In this document: piece by piece, positions 32,629-42,934 of the stretch
Layout: each line of letters begins with the position of its first letter
Position numbering within the stretch: position 1 is the stretch's first letter
Assembly (NCBI RefSeq): GCF_000276665.1
Contig: NW_004955501.1
Coordinates: 5,725,723-5,789,722 of the forward strand
DNA length: 64,000 bases
Direction: 5' to 3'
Source: Chinchilla lanigera
Lineage: Eukaryota; Chordata; Mammalia; Rodentia; Chinchillidae
Made by a program: the position numbers and the translations under genes
Notes under the pieces: model-generated
Databases searched by the model: none
What the model saw: only the letters and a program-made list of their open reading frames with translations
What the model was told of the DNA's origin: nothing

Positions 32629-33134
32629 AACTTCCTTTGAAGTTTTCCCCTAACAAGTATGTATTGACCTTCATCTTTTTTTATCATTCTTTGTTTGAAG
32701 TTCACATTGTCTGCAAACAGAATAGCTACCCTGCTTTTTTCTGTGTTCCTGTCATGTGGAGTATTGTTTTCCATCCTTTGATTTTCAGTCTATGAATATC
32801 TTTTTGATACTCTTTTTTTTTTTTTTTCCCAGTACCGGGAATCAAACTCATGACCTTGCACTTGCCAGGCAGGTGCTGTGCCTCTGAGCTAAATCCCCAG
32901 ACCCATGAATATATTTTGAGTTAAATGTGTTTCTTGCATACAGCATATTGTTGGATTTTGTTTCTTGACCCATTCTACCAGTCTTTTTTTTTCCGAGGCC
33001 ATTTGCATTGATGGTTATAACTGATATGTATTGGCTTATCTTGGTCATGGTATTTTCCTGCTTTTGGTTCCTTGCTTTTCCTCTCTATTTAATTGCTTAC
33101 CCTGCCTGGTGGGTTCATTTTGCCGTTCGCCAAC
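32629..33134 (-). pseudogene. Inverted L1 segment: ORF1 end to endonuclease
   Basis: Reverse L1 running from the end of ORF1 (near 33,120) through the ORF2 start (ATG ending at 33,048; MTKISQYISVITINANGL) into the endonuclease (to 32,629). An ID SINE sits inside at 32,808-32,904. On the right it meets forward L1 RT sequence at 33,135, the geometry of 5' inversion (twin priming) with about 0.7-0.8 kb lost at the switch. It could also be an independent fragment. Confidence 0.85.
32808..32904 (-). mobile_element. ID SINE inserted in L1
   Basis: Reverse ID: poly-T, CCCAGTACCGGGAATCAAAC, CTTGCACTTGCCAGGCAGG, CTGAGCTAAATCCCCAG. L1 text ATGAATATCTTTTTGA (32,792-32,807) recurs as ATGAATATATTTTGA after the element (32,905-32,919), an imperfect target duplication. 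Confidence 0.92.
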
Positions 33135-36100
33135 CTTATCAAAAAAAGAAAGGAAAAAACTCAAAGTCATGCAATAAGGAATGAAAAAAAAAAATCACTA
33201 CAGATCATACAGAAATTCAAAAGATCATTAATACCTACTTTGAAAATCTTTATCTGATAGGATAGAAAACCCAGAAGAAACAGACAGATTCCTAGATGTG
33301 TACAAATTACCAAAGTTGAATCAAGAAGACATAAAAATCCTGAACAACCCAATATCAATTAATGAGATTGAAAATGTGATTAAAAACTTACTGACAAAAG
33401 CTCAGGCCCTGATGGATTCACAGCAGAATTTTACAAGAAATTCAGCAAAGATTTAATACCAACACTCCTCAAACTCTTCAATGAAATAGAAAAGGAAGAA
33501 ATTCTCCCTAACACATTTCTGGAGGCAAGTATTATACTGAGACAAAAACCAGAGAAAAACACAACTAAGAAAGAGAACTACAGACCAATCTCCCTAATGA
33601 GCATAAATGCAAAGATACTCAATAAAATACTAGAAAATAGAATGCAGCAAATCATCAAGAAAATCTACACCATGACCAAGTCAGATTCACTCCAGGATTG
33701 TAGGTATGGTTCAATATTTGCAAATCAATTAATGTTATACACCATATCAATACAGCCAAAGACAAAAACCACATGATCATCTCAATAGATGCAGAGAAAG
33801 CTTTTGACAAAGTCCAATATGCATTCATGATAAAAACCCTACAGAAAATAGGAATAGATGGCCTTTACTTCAATCTGATCAAAGCCATCTATGAAAAACC
33901 AACAGCCGACATCATTCTAAATGGACAAAAACTGAAAGCTTTTACTTTAAAATCAGGAACAAGACAAGGATTCCACTGTCACCACTCCTATTCAGTATAG
34001 TTCTGGAACCATTAGCCAGAGGAATTAGACAAGAGAGAGAAATAAAAGGAATAAGGATAGAAAGGAAGAAGTAAAATTGTCACTATTTGCAGATGACATG
34101 ATACTTTACATGGAAGACCCCAAAAACTCCACAAGAAGACTCCTTGAATTAATCAACAGATTCAGCAGTGTAGCTGGATACAAAGTCAACACCCCAAAAT
34201 CAATAGCATTCCTATACACAAACAACAGACTGAGAGAGAAATTGAGGAAGCCATACCTTTCACAATAGCATCCAAGAAATTGAAATATTTCAGAATCAAT
34301 CAAACAAAAGAAGTAAAAGATATATTCAATGAAAACTACAGTACTCTGAAAAAAAAGAGATCAAACGGGATTTCAATAAATGGAAAAACATTTCGTGTTC
34401 ATGGATAGGAAGCACCAACATTATGAAAATGACCATATTACCAAAATTGTTGTACAGATTCAATGAAATTCCCATTAAAGTACCATTAGCATACCTCACA
34501 AATCTAGAGAAAACATTTCTTAAATTCATCTGGAACCAGAAGAGACCCAGAATGGCAAAAGTAATCCTGGGCAACAAAGACAAGTCAGGTGGAATCACAA
34601 TCCTTGATCTGAAATTATGCTACAAAGCTACTGTAATAAAATCAACATGATACTGGCTAAAGTAGATCAGTGGAATAGACTGAAACAAATAGCCAAAACC
34701 ACAAACACACTCAGCCACCTAATCTTTGATAAAGGGAACAAACAAACTCACCGGAAGAACGATAGCCTCTTTAATAAGTGGTGCTGGAAAAATTGGCTTG
34801 CCACCTGCCAAAGACTGAAAATAGACCCAAGTCTATCAACATGCACCAAACTCAAGTCAAAATGGATCACAGATCTCAATATTGAAACAGAAACACTAAA
34901 TCTATTAGAAAAGAAAGTAGGTAAAACTCTTGAAGACTGTCTTGGTTACTTTTTTCTCGTTGCTGGGACAAAACACCTGATGCCCAAAATTAAGGAAGGA
35001 AAGGTTTATTTCACTTACAGTTTGTGGAAGTTTCAGTCCATACTTGGCAGATTATAAGGCAGAGTGGCACACGGCAAAGAGCTACAGCTCAGGGTGGCAG
35101 AACACAGCTAAGCCCCAAGCACACACCAGGGCGGAATGGGGGAGGAATGCCCCAAGCACTCTTTTCCTCTCCCTTACATATGCAAACTATCCACTCCCGG
35201 GTGGGTGCAGCTCTCACACCCATATTCAAACTCTGATAGCCTGCCCCATGGCCGCAGGAGGCTTTGGGGGGACACACAGACATAAACCATTAGAAAGATG
35301 TAGGGGTAGGCAAAAAGTTCATGAACAAAACCAAACTGCAAGTGAAATGCTTCAAAGAATCAACAACTGGGATATCCTACCGAAAAGTTTCTGCACATCT
35401 AAAGAAATCACCAGCAGAGTAAAAAGAAAACCCACAAATTGGGAAGAAATTTTAGTTGACTGTCCCTCAGACAAAGGACTTCTATCTAGAACATATAAGG
35501 AATTAAAAAACTACAGCCCCCCCCCAAAATTCAAAGACTCAGTACAAAATGGGCAGGTGAGATGAACACACACTTCTCAGATAAAGAAATACAAGTGGCA
35601 AATAAATACAGGAGAAAATGTTCAACATCATTAGTCATTCATGAAATGGAAATTAAAATAACACTGAGACTCCATCTCATCCCAGTAAGAATGGCTAGTG
35701 TTAATAAATCAACCAATAACAAATGCCGGCGAGGCTGTGGAGAAATAGGAACTCTTCTTCACTGCTGGTGAGAATGCAGACTGGTGAAACCACTGTGGAA
35801 ATCAGTTTGGAGATTCCTCAGAAAACTAGGTCTAGAGGTCCCATTCAACCCAGCTATCCCCCTGCTGGGTATTTTCCCAGAAGATCTGAAAACATCATAT
35901 CACAGTGATATACGTGCACCCATGTTCATAGCAGCACAATTTGTAAATGCTAAATTGTGGAAGCAACCCAAATGTCCATCCACTGAGAACTGGATAAACA
36001 AAATTGTGGTGCTTTTATATAATGGAATATTACTCAGCTATAAAGAAAGATAAACTCTAGGCTTTTACAGGTAAATGGTCAAAACTAGAGATCATATTCA

Positions 36101-36562
36101 TAAGTGAAATAAACTAGACCTCCATGTGTAAACAATGTATTGTCTCACTAGTGTAAGAACCTAAAAGAGTGAATAAAAATTAGGAGGTATGATAGACATT
36201 GTGAAACAAAAGGAAAATGCTCAAAAATAAAGAGCAACTGGAATGAAGGAAAAGAGAAAAGAAAGAAGGGGAAATTATGTATGTATGTATGTATATACAG
36301 GATAGCTAACATAGTTGTACTACTGACTTCTATCACTTTACTGAAAGGAACAGTTAATGATTACTTATTTGATTAATTTTGCATGTCTCTATTTGTTTTC
36401 CTGAGAAACCACTTTGAAGATATCAACACATAATACAACAATCATTGTTAATTTGCTACCACTTTATCTGTAATTCAGTATTGCTTGTATGCTATTTTGT
36501 AAATGGATGTGTTTGTTAATATGTTTTCCTTTTTTTATTTTTAAAATAAATTTTTAAAAAAA
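33135..36562 (+). pseudogene. L1 ORF2 (RT to C-terminus) and 3' UTR
   Basis: Longest forward L1 stretch. RT begins at about 33,190. Readable pieces: GPDGFTAEF (near 33,405), [14 protein letters not shown] (33,773-34,000), the intact RT box [13 protein letters not shown] (34,077-34,268), [28 protein letters not shown] (34,423-34,650), [18 protein letters not shown] (34,617-34,960), and the Cys-rich end [17 protein letters not shown] (35,562-35,771), followed by a TGA in place of the next Trp. GIFPEDLKTSYHSDIRAPMFIAAQF follows at 35,784-36,053. The 3' UTR is 36,120-36,562 with (GTAT)n near 36,280. Frameshifts, stops and an LTR insertion at 34,938-35,294 kill it. Confidence 0.95.
34938..35294 (-). 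mobile_element. MaLR-type solo LTR inserted in L1 ORF2
   Basis: TGTCTTGGTTAC start, ACAAAACACCTGATGCCC, GGAAAGGTTTATTTCAC, CCACTCCCGGGTGGG and ATAAACCATTAGA end. L1 text resumes directly on the right. AAGAC (34,933-34,937) and AAGAT (35,295-35,299) are a likely 5-bp duplication with one change, since L1 reads AAGACATAGGGG at this place. Confidence 0.9.
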
Positions 36563-38248
36563 CAAAGACGAGTCAGAGTCATCACCTGAAATTATATGAC
36601 AAAGCTACTATGATAAAATCAGCATGGTAGTGACAAAAAAACACAGGCGCAAGGATCAATAGAACAGATTAGAAGATACAGACACCACTACAAACACACT
36701 CAGTCACCACATCTTTGACAAAATGGCGAAACACTTTCACTGGACGAAAACCTCTTTAATAAATGGTGCTGGAAAAACTGGCTTTCCACATGCCAAAGAC
36801 TAAAACTAAGGTCATGTGTATTACCATGCAATGAACTAAAGTTTAAATGTATCAAAGGTCTAAATATTAAAATGGAAACACTGAATCTTCTGGAAGAGAA
36901 AGTAAGTAGAGATCTTGAAAACATAGGTATAGACAGAGACTTCATGAACAAAATCCAAACCACATGGGAACTACTCCAAACAATCAACAACTAGAATTTC
37001 ATCTTATTACAAACCTTTTCCACATCAAAAGAAATCATCAAAAGAATGAAAATACAACCCACAGAGTGGGAAAAAATTTTAGCTAACAGTCCTTCAGAAA
37101 AAGGACTTATATCTAGAACATGTAAAGAATTAAAAATAATGAGGTTCCCCAAATTCAAATACCCAATCCAAAGCTGGGTATCTGATATGCGTAAACACTT
37201 CTCAGATAGACAAAAGCAGATAGCAAATAAATACATGAAGAAATGTTCAGCATCATTAGTCATTTGCAAGATGCAAGTTAAAACAACACTGAGGTCCCAT
37301 CTCATCCCAGAAAAAATGTCTGTCATCAATAAGTCAACCAAAAACAAATGGTGGAGGGGCTGGGGGGGAAAAAGCAACACTTCTCCACTTTTGGTGAGAG
37401 TATAGACTAACTGGTCGTACAACCACTGTAGAAATCAGTGTGGAGATTCCCAAAACAACTAGGATTAGAGATCCCACTCAACCCAGCTATTTCCCTTCTG
37501 GGTATTTTTCCAGAAGAACTGAAAACATCATACCACAACAATATATGTACACCCATGTTTATAGCAGCATGATTTGTCATAGCTAAATCTTGGACACAAC
37601 CCAAATACCCATCAATGGAGGAATGGATAAAAAAATGTGGTATTTTTATACAATGGAGTACTACTTAGCTATAAAGAATGACAAATTTGAGACTTTTATA
37701 GGTAAAGGGATGTAACTTGAGACTATACTCATAAGTGAAATAAATCACTCTTGCATATGTATACATAGTATTGTCTCCCTAGTGTAGGAAACTGAAAGAC
37801 AAATAAGGTCCAAAATGTACAATAAATATTGAGAAATGGAAAGAAACTGTTCAAAAAGAGAACCAGAGATAGGGGAAAGGAGAAAAGAAGGAAGGGAAAA
37901 GCAAAATAAAAAGGAAATATATATATACACACACATACATAAAGTCTATAAATTTTAGTCTCCTAAAGCAGCCCCTATTCCCTCAAATATTAAAATCATG
38001 CAAACAGCAGTTTCCATAGATGTGATTTCTGGTATATATATATTCAAGATGTTTAAGATAGCTATACTACTAATTTCTATTAGTTCATTAGAGAGAAACT
38101 TTTGTGTTTATATTGTTTGATTAATTTTTCATTGCTATATCTTGTAGTCTGAGCAACTACTTTGAAGACAACAATAAGCAGTGTTATTCTCCTAATATTT
38201 TGTTTTGAAATGTTTTTATTGTTTATTCTCTTTAAAATAATAAAAAAA
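36563..38248 (+). pseudogene. 5'-truncated L1: ORF2 C-terminal half and 3' UTR
   Basis: Starts in ORF2 (ACAAAGACGAGTCAG = ...NKDKSGG...) directly after the A-rich end of the previous L1, so it probably inserted in that tail or vice versa. Open stretch 37,046-37,405 (PTEWEKILANSPSEKGLISRTCKELK ... KCSASLVICKMQVKTTLRSHL) is the clearest. The 3' UTR starts near 37,750; it contains a foreign about 90-bp piece at 37,941-38,030 and ends TTATTCTCTTTAAAATAATAAA at 38,248. Confidence 0.93.
37941..38030 (+). repeat. Insert in L1 3' UTR, inverted copy of 38,950-39,040
   Basis: Interrupts the TA/CA tract of the L1 3' UTR. Its text (AAAGTCTATAAATTTTAGTC ... CAGTTTCCATAGATGTGATTT CT) is the reverse complement of 38,950-39,040 at roughly 90% identity by eye with one 1-bp gap. 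Other L1 3' UTRs in the window lack it. Confidence 0.85.
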
Positions 38249-39130
38249 GTCCTTTACTAAGATGAGTGCTCTAAACTGGCTCTTTTTTAATGATTATACC
38301 AGTTAAGGGCACACTAAAAATTGGGCTTACATAGTACATCCACAGAATGAGCAGATATATTTTAGTTCTTTCCTTAATCCTTGAATTCATTCAGTGTGAA
38401 TTCTAAAAGTAAACATGAGGGTGCACAAAAAAGAAACTTCATCCTTTCTGAGTCTCACTGGTTTTATAAATTAGACAGAGATACACAAATGATACTTTGA
38501 AAACCTCTGCTAAATTATGCACATTGAAATAATTAATAATCTAGGAAGCAAATTTCAAGACTACAATAAGGCTAATAACAGTCCTAAACTGGACCTTACA
38601 GAGCATGTTGAATACCTGCAGCAATTATCCCTACCTGCTCTATATGCTCAAGCTTCAGGGAGACCAAAGACATTCATTGTGACAAGCTCTGTGACTAAAT
38701 TTTTCCTAATCAAATCAGAAATGCAAATTTCTTTTCCTAATAGCACAGGGCAGAGGATATGATTTTCAACATAGAAAAGATTGTGGATGCACGAGAATAT
38801 TCTAAATCGGGCCATATTGTATTTTAAAACATCAAGAGCTAGTAAGCATTTGTATTAAGCTACATGGTACAGTAAAATAAAATTTTTAAGAAGTAAGAGC
38901 ATAAATATTGATTCCTGCTAGTTTATTACGCTACCCTACCCAACTAGCTAGAAATCACATCTATGGAAACTGCTCTTTGCATAATTTTAATATCTGAAGG
39001 AATTTGGGGCTGCTTTAAGGGACTAAAATTTATAGACTCTTCATAAAAATGTAAGCAGACAAAAATTTTTACATATAACTTTTGAACATACCCTAAAGGG
39101 GGTTCCATAGATATCAGGATAAGAATCCAG
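38249..39130. other. Unassigned; source-like copy at 38,950-39,040
   Basis: No gene seen. Forward frame 38,517-38,762 (81 codons) has no known motif. 38,950-39,040 is the reverse partner of the insert at 37,941-38,030. Confidence 0.4.
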
Positions 39131-39134
39131 GGAA

Positions 39135-39200
39135 ACAACACTTGCCTGGCAAGTGTGAGGTCATGAGTTCGATTCCTGGTATCAAAAAAAAAAAAAAAAA
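39135..39200 (+). mobile_element. 5'-truncated ID SINE
   Basis: CACTTGCCTGGCAAGTGTG, AGGTCATGAGTTCGATTCC (intact B box) and GGTATC, followed by an A17 tail. Confidence 0.85.
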
Positions 39201-39234
39201 GAATTCAAGAAAGCTTTTTCTTTAAAAAGCATGA

Positions 39235-39900
39235 GACATACTGTGATACACCATGGCTACAATGAAAAAAGTGTGAGCATACCAAATGTTGGCAAATGCA
39301 TAGAAAAACAGAAGCTCTCATACTTCAAGAAACTGGTAGTTTCTTAAAAAGTGAAACATACTTCTTTTACACTACCACCCAGTGATTTCACTCCTGGATA
39401 TTTATCCAAAAAAATGAAAACATGTTGATGCTAAGATTTATATAACATAGCCCTTGGCCATTTTCTTAACAGCTAAAGAGTAAAAGTAAGCTAAATTATC
39501 ATCATGGTATGAATAAATTATGATGTATTCACATAATGTTATACTAAAAAGAAAATATTTTATAAGTGCTACTTATATTCACAACAATATGGCTGAATTC
39601 CAAAAATGTTACACTGAATGAAGGAAGGCAAACACAAGAGAATACGTTCTAGAACAAGACAGACTAATATACACCAGTAGTAATCAGAACAATGTTTTTT
39701 TCTGAAAGGTTTGATGGACTAGAAGCACACATGGGATCCTCCTGACATGATGGAAACATTCTATGCCATGACAAATAAGGAATGCACATATGGGTTACAC
39801 TGCTGAACACATTTGTCACAATGGACTAGACTGTATACTTAAGACTTATGTGTTACAATTTACTTATGTGTTACAAAATAATTTTTTTAAAAAAATATGT
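39235..39900 (+). mobile_element. Old L1M 3' part
   Basis: Diverged L1 ORF2 end and 3' UTR: ATGTTGGCAAATGCATAG, ACTCCTGGATATTTATCC, GGTATGAATAAATTATG, GGAAACATTCTATGCC, ACACATTTGTCACAATGG and CTAGACTGTATAC in the order of old mammalian L1s. Confidence 0.7.
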
Positions 39901-40114
39901 TTTAGAAAGGAGATGAATTGGGCAATGGTACATACCTGTGTTGGTAAGAAAATTCGGATTTTTTACTACATGTTTAAGCATACATTAGTAAAAGCACTGG
40001 AAAATGTGGAGAGTGTTGTTTTCAAATCACAGACTTTATTGTGTAGCTGTAAATTCACAGAAAGGGTGTAGAAATATGACTTTGCACTTTAGTAAAGTTA
40101 ATTTGATTATTTTC

Positions 40115-40241
40115 TTTTTTTTGTTTGTTTGTTTTTGTTTTTGTTTTTTGTTTTTTGTTTTTCTCTGGTACCGGGAACCGAACTCACGACTTTGCGCTTG
40201 CCAGGCAGGCGCTTTTGCCGCTGAGCTAAATCCCCAGCCCC
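40115..40241 (-). mobile_element. Intact ID SINE with 12-bp target duplication
   Basis: Reverse ID: (GTTTTT)n tail, CTGGTACCGGGAACCGAAC, GACTTTGCGCTTGCCAGG, CAGGCGCTTTTGCCGC, TGAGCTAAATCCCCAGCCCC. Its strand has A box TAGCTCAGCGGCA and B-box-like GAGTTCGGTTCCC. Perfect duplication TTGATTATTTTC at 40,103-40,114 and 40,242-40,253. One of the youngest insertions here. Confidence 0.97.
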
Positions 40242-40436
40242 TTGATTATTTTCATACATCTCTCATTTTGTTGTCCTGGGAATTCTATGAGGGAGGCAGC
40301 ACAATAACTTCTCACTGAGCAGATCAGGAAAGGGAAGTAGAGATGTTGAGGGCTGAGATGGAGGTCAACACACCTTGCTACTGTACAACTGGGACCAAAA
40401 CCTTTATTTTCTAAAGAAGTTTTGCTATTTTTTTTC

Positions 40437-40790
40437 CTCCTTTCAGGCTGCTATAACAAAATACCAAAGACTAGGTAGCTTATAAAAACTAGCACTTCAT
40501 TTCTTAGAGTTCTGAAAGCTGAGAAGTCCAAGACTGAGGCAGTGATAGATGCAGCGCCTGGTGCAGACCCATTTTCTGCCTCATAGATGGTGTCTTCTCA
40601 CTGGGTCTTCATGTAGTTGCAAAGAGCCAGACAGCCCTGTGGGGCTTTTTACAAGAGCACTAATGTGATGCATGAGGGCTGCCCTCATGACCTAATCAGG
40701 TCCCAAAGGTCTACCTCCTAGTACTACTGTGTTGGGAGTTGAGATTTCAATATGAATTTGGGGCAACACAAACATCCACACCACAGCATA
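40437..40790 (-). mobile_element. MLT/MST MaLR LTR
   Basis: Reverse LTR: GGCTGCTATAACAAAATACC, AGACTAGGTAGCTTATAAA, TCTGAAAGCTGAGAAGTCC, ATAGATGGTGTCTTCTCAC, CCTCATGACCTAATCAGG and GGAGTTGAGATTTCAATATG. This order is that of old mammalian MST/MLT LTRs. Confidence 0.85.
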
Positions 40791-40794
40791 CTAA

Positions 40795-41135
40795 TTTCTT
40801 ATTATTATTTTAAAGAGATTTTAAAAACAATAAAAATCATACAGAATTTCAAAACAAGATGATAGGAAATTAACAATGGTTGTTATATTGCACATTGTTA
40901 CCTTCAAAGTAGTTGCTCAGATTACCAGATACAGGCATGCAAAATTGATCAACTAGGCCTTAACAGTTCCTTTCAATAAAGCAATAGAAATTAGTAGTAC
41001 AGTTATCTAGCTATCTTGTGTGTGTGTATATATATTTTTCCCTTCCTCCTTCCTTTCTTTTCTCCTTTCCCCTGTCCCAATTGTTCTTTCCTTTTGCTCA
41101 GTTTCTTTCCCTTTCACAGTAAATTTTACCCCTAT
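40795..41135 (-). mobile_element. L1 3' UTR fragment
   Basis: Reverse L1 end: TTTTAAAGAG, CATACAGAATTTCAAAAC, GGAAATTAACAATGG, TTGCTCAGATTACCAG, TTCCTTTCAATAAAGC, GT/TA tract near 41,020 and pyrimidine tract to 41,110; stops before ORF2. Confidence 0.88.
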
Positions 41136-41359
41136 ATTTTTTGGACAAGGAAAAGTTACACTAGCTATAGGGAAGTATAAGAGTTAGATTCCTGGAGGTG
41201 CATATTATTTAATGAATTAAAAATCCAATGCGTCTATACACACTGTTTTTTTTTTTATTTTAAAGAGTAAAAGAAGGATAACAATAATGGGGGGCACTTA
41301 CCAAATTACAGACAAAGTGGTAGGAAATTATCAATGGTTATTGTTTTACATATTGTTAT

Positions 41360-41962
41360 CTACAAGATAATTTCTCAGGAAAACAAATAGACAAATAATA
41401 GTGAGTTACAGACAAAAGAGGTAGGAGATTATCAATAGTTGTTGTACTCTACTTAGGTATCTTCAAAAGAAAATAAATAGAACTATACATGAGTGACCTA
41501 TTGAATAATCATTAACTATTCTCAATGGTTGTTGTAGGAAACACATACTAATAAACATGCATCCATTTATGAAATAGGATAGGAACAATACAAACATTAC
41601 AAAGTTATGGATAGATTAGTAGGATTAGTATGGATAGATTAGTAGGAAAATATCAATGACTGCTGTAATACATGTTGGTATCTTAAAAGTGGTTTCTCAG
41701 GAAGACAGAGATACACAAGTAGTTACAGCCTAAGGGCTGTCAAAAATCAAGTGAGCCGTCTGGGGCCAAAGCCATTTTTTGTAGCGTTTTCAACCATTGA
41801 GAATAGTTAATGATTATTCAGTAGGTCACTCATGTATAGTTCTATTTATTTTCTTTTGAAGATACCTAAGTAGAGTACAACAACTATTGATAATCTCCTA
41901 CCTCTTTTGTCTGTAACTCACTATTATTTGTCTATTTGTTTTCCTGAGAAACTATCTTGTAG
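41360..41962. repeat. 172-bp inverted repeat, 259-bp loop
   Basis: Arms 41,360-41,531 and 41,791-41,962 are reverse complements with only two mismatches that I can find (GATAATTT/GATAGTTT and CCTATTG/CCTACTG). Both arms are exactly 172 bp. The arms lie in the L1 3' UTR part of the composite element. Confidence 0.95.
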
Positions 41963-42138
41963 ATTAGTAGGATTAGTATGGATAGATTAGTAGGAAAATA
42001 TCAATGACTGCTGTAATACATGTTGGTATCTTAGAAGTGGTTTCTCAGGAAGACAGAGATATGCAAGTAGTTACAGCCTAAGGGTTGTCAAAAATCAAGT
42101 GAGCCATCTGGGGCCAAAGCCATTTTTTGTAGTGTTTT
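41613..42138. repeat. 178-bp direct repeat flanking the inverted arm
   Basis: 41,613-41,790 and 41,961-42,138, offset 348 bp, with about six differences. The second copy begins 2 bp inside the inverted arm (shared AG). The whole order is A, spacer, B, inverted A, B. Confidence 0.95.
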
Positions 42139-42317
42139 CTCTCCAGCCTCCCATCACATTGGGACCCCACAACCAGTTAGTGTCCTCTTCCCAACTGTCA
42201 GCACAGGCAGAAGGAATCCTGATGCAGACTTCTCTGGGGCTCCACCACAGCCTGTACTGTCAGGGGAAGAATGGCTTCCAGGGAATCTCTGCATGTATTG
42301 TGCAAGGTCCTCCTGGT

Positions 42318-42578
42318 TTACAGCTTCTGAGTGGCTCTCATGACCCCAGTCCACAGGACCTCTGACTCCTTGGGCTTAGTCTGCATTCTCATGTTCTCCG
42401 AGTCCTTGTTCAGCAGCTGCTCCTCTGCTGACTCTAGACCTTTCTGGTTCTCAATGGCAGGGGCAAGAGTGGCCTGTTGTATAGCATGCATTCCCAGTGG
42501 GTTTTCCATGTTTGAATGATTCACACAGGTCCTTAGGTGGGCATCTGCAGCCGGTGCATGGTGGGTCAATTGTGTCAT
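42318..42578 (-). CDS. Unrecognised 86-codon frame in the composite element
   Basis: True ATG at 42,578 and TAA at 42,318; reads MTQLTHHAPAADAHLRTC and on through SAEEQLLNKDSENMRMQ to ATQKL. No domain recognised, no membrane segment, hydrophilic. A second frame overlapping its end (42,354-42,154; SEAVNQEDLAQYMQRF) also looks protein-like, hinting at a frameshift in a once longer coding region. Most likely a retrocopied, inactive coding fragment; expression is not implied. Confidence 0.3.
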   Translation of the reverse strand: MTQLTHHAPAADAHLRTCVNHSNMENPLGMHAIQQATLAPAIENQKGLESAEEQLLNKDSENMRMQTKPKESEVLWTGVMRATQKL

Positions 42579-42790
42579 TGTTTCCCTTTGTCATGATAGT
42601 TCTCAATTGAGCAGCGGCAGCCAGCCTTAAGGCCGGTATGCCACAGTGCTCTCGGCCGCATGGCTCCCCTTACACTGGAGCCCCTCCCTCCAGGGGCCTA
42701 CGAGGCAGGAAGTGAGCCAGCCGGAAGACAGGCGCTCCCTGCCCGTGGCTCCCCGTGCGCCAGAGGCCCTCCCTCCCGTCTATACACACT

Positions 42791-42934
42791 ATTGAAAGTC
42801 TCTAGAGTTCCTTGTATTTATCACACAAGAATACTTTGTACTACTAGTCAATGCCAACAGCTACATAAAAAATTTTCTGTTCCTTAGTGTCAAGCTGTAT
42901 TTATTAATACAGGATCCAGGTATGGTAGAAATTG
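42791..42934. other. Short unassigned spacer
   Basis: AT-rich; no feature seen. Confidence 0.4.

Larger units (their letters stand above)
41245..42776 (-). mobile_element. Composite L1-tailed retroelement with 14-bp TSD
   Basis: A single insertion delimited by CGTCTATACACACT at 41,231-41,244 and 42,777-42,790 (perfect). On the reverse strand it ends in an A-tail (poly-T at 41,246). The 3' part (41,256 to about 42,080) is L1 3' UTR made of several related modules (GGTAGGAAATTATCAATGG, GGTAGGAGATTATCAATAG, TAGGAAAATATCAATGAC). The 5' part (42,081-42,776) is not L1 text that I recognise: a GC-rich head with two similar units, then a region with an ATG-initiated 86-codon frame. It could be a chimeric processed transcript, a retrocopy of a gene whose 3' UTR holds an L1, or an SVA-like non-autonomous family. 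Confidence 0.75.

Noticed and set aside
35044..35565. 173-codon open frame
   Set aside because: It runs across an LTR/L1 junction (LTR 34,938-35,294, then L1 ORF2), so the frame is a chance fusion of two repeats.
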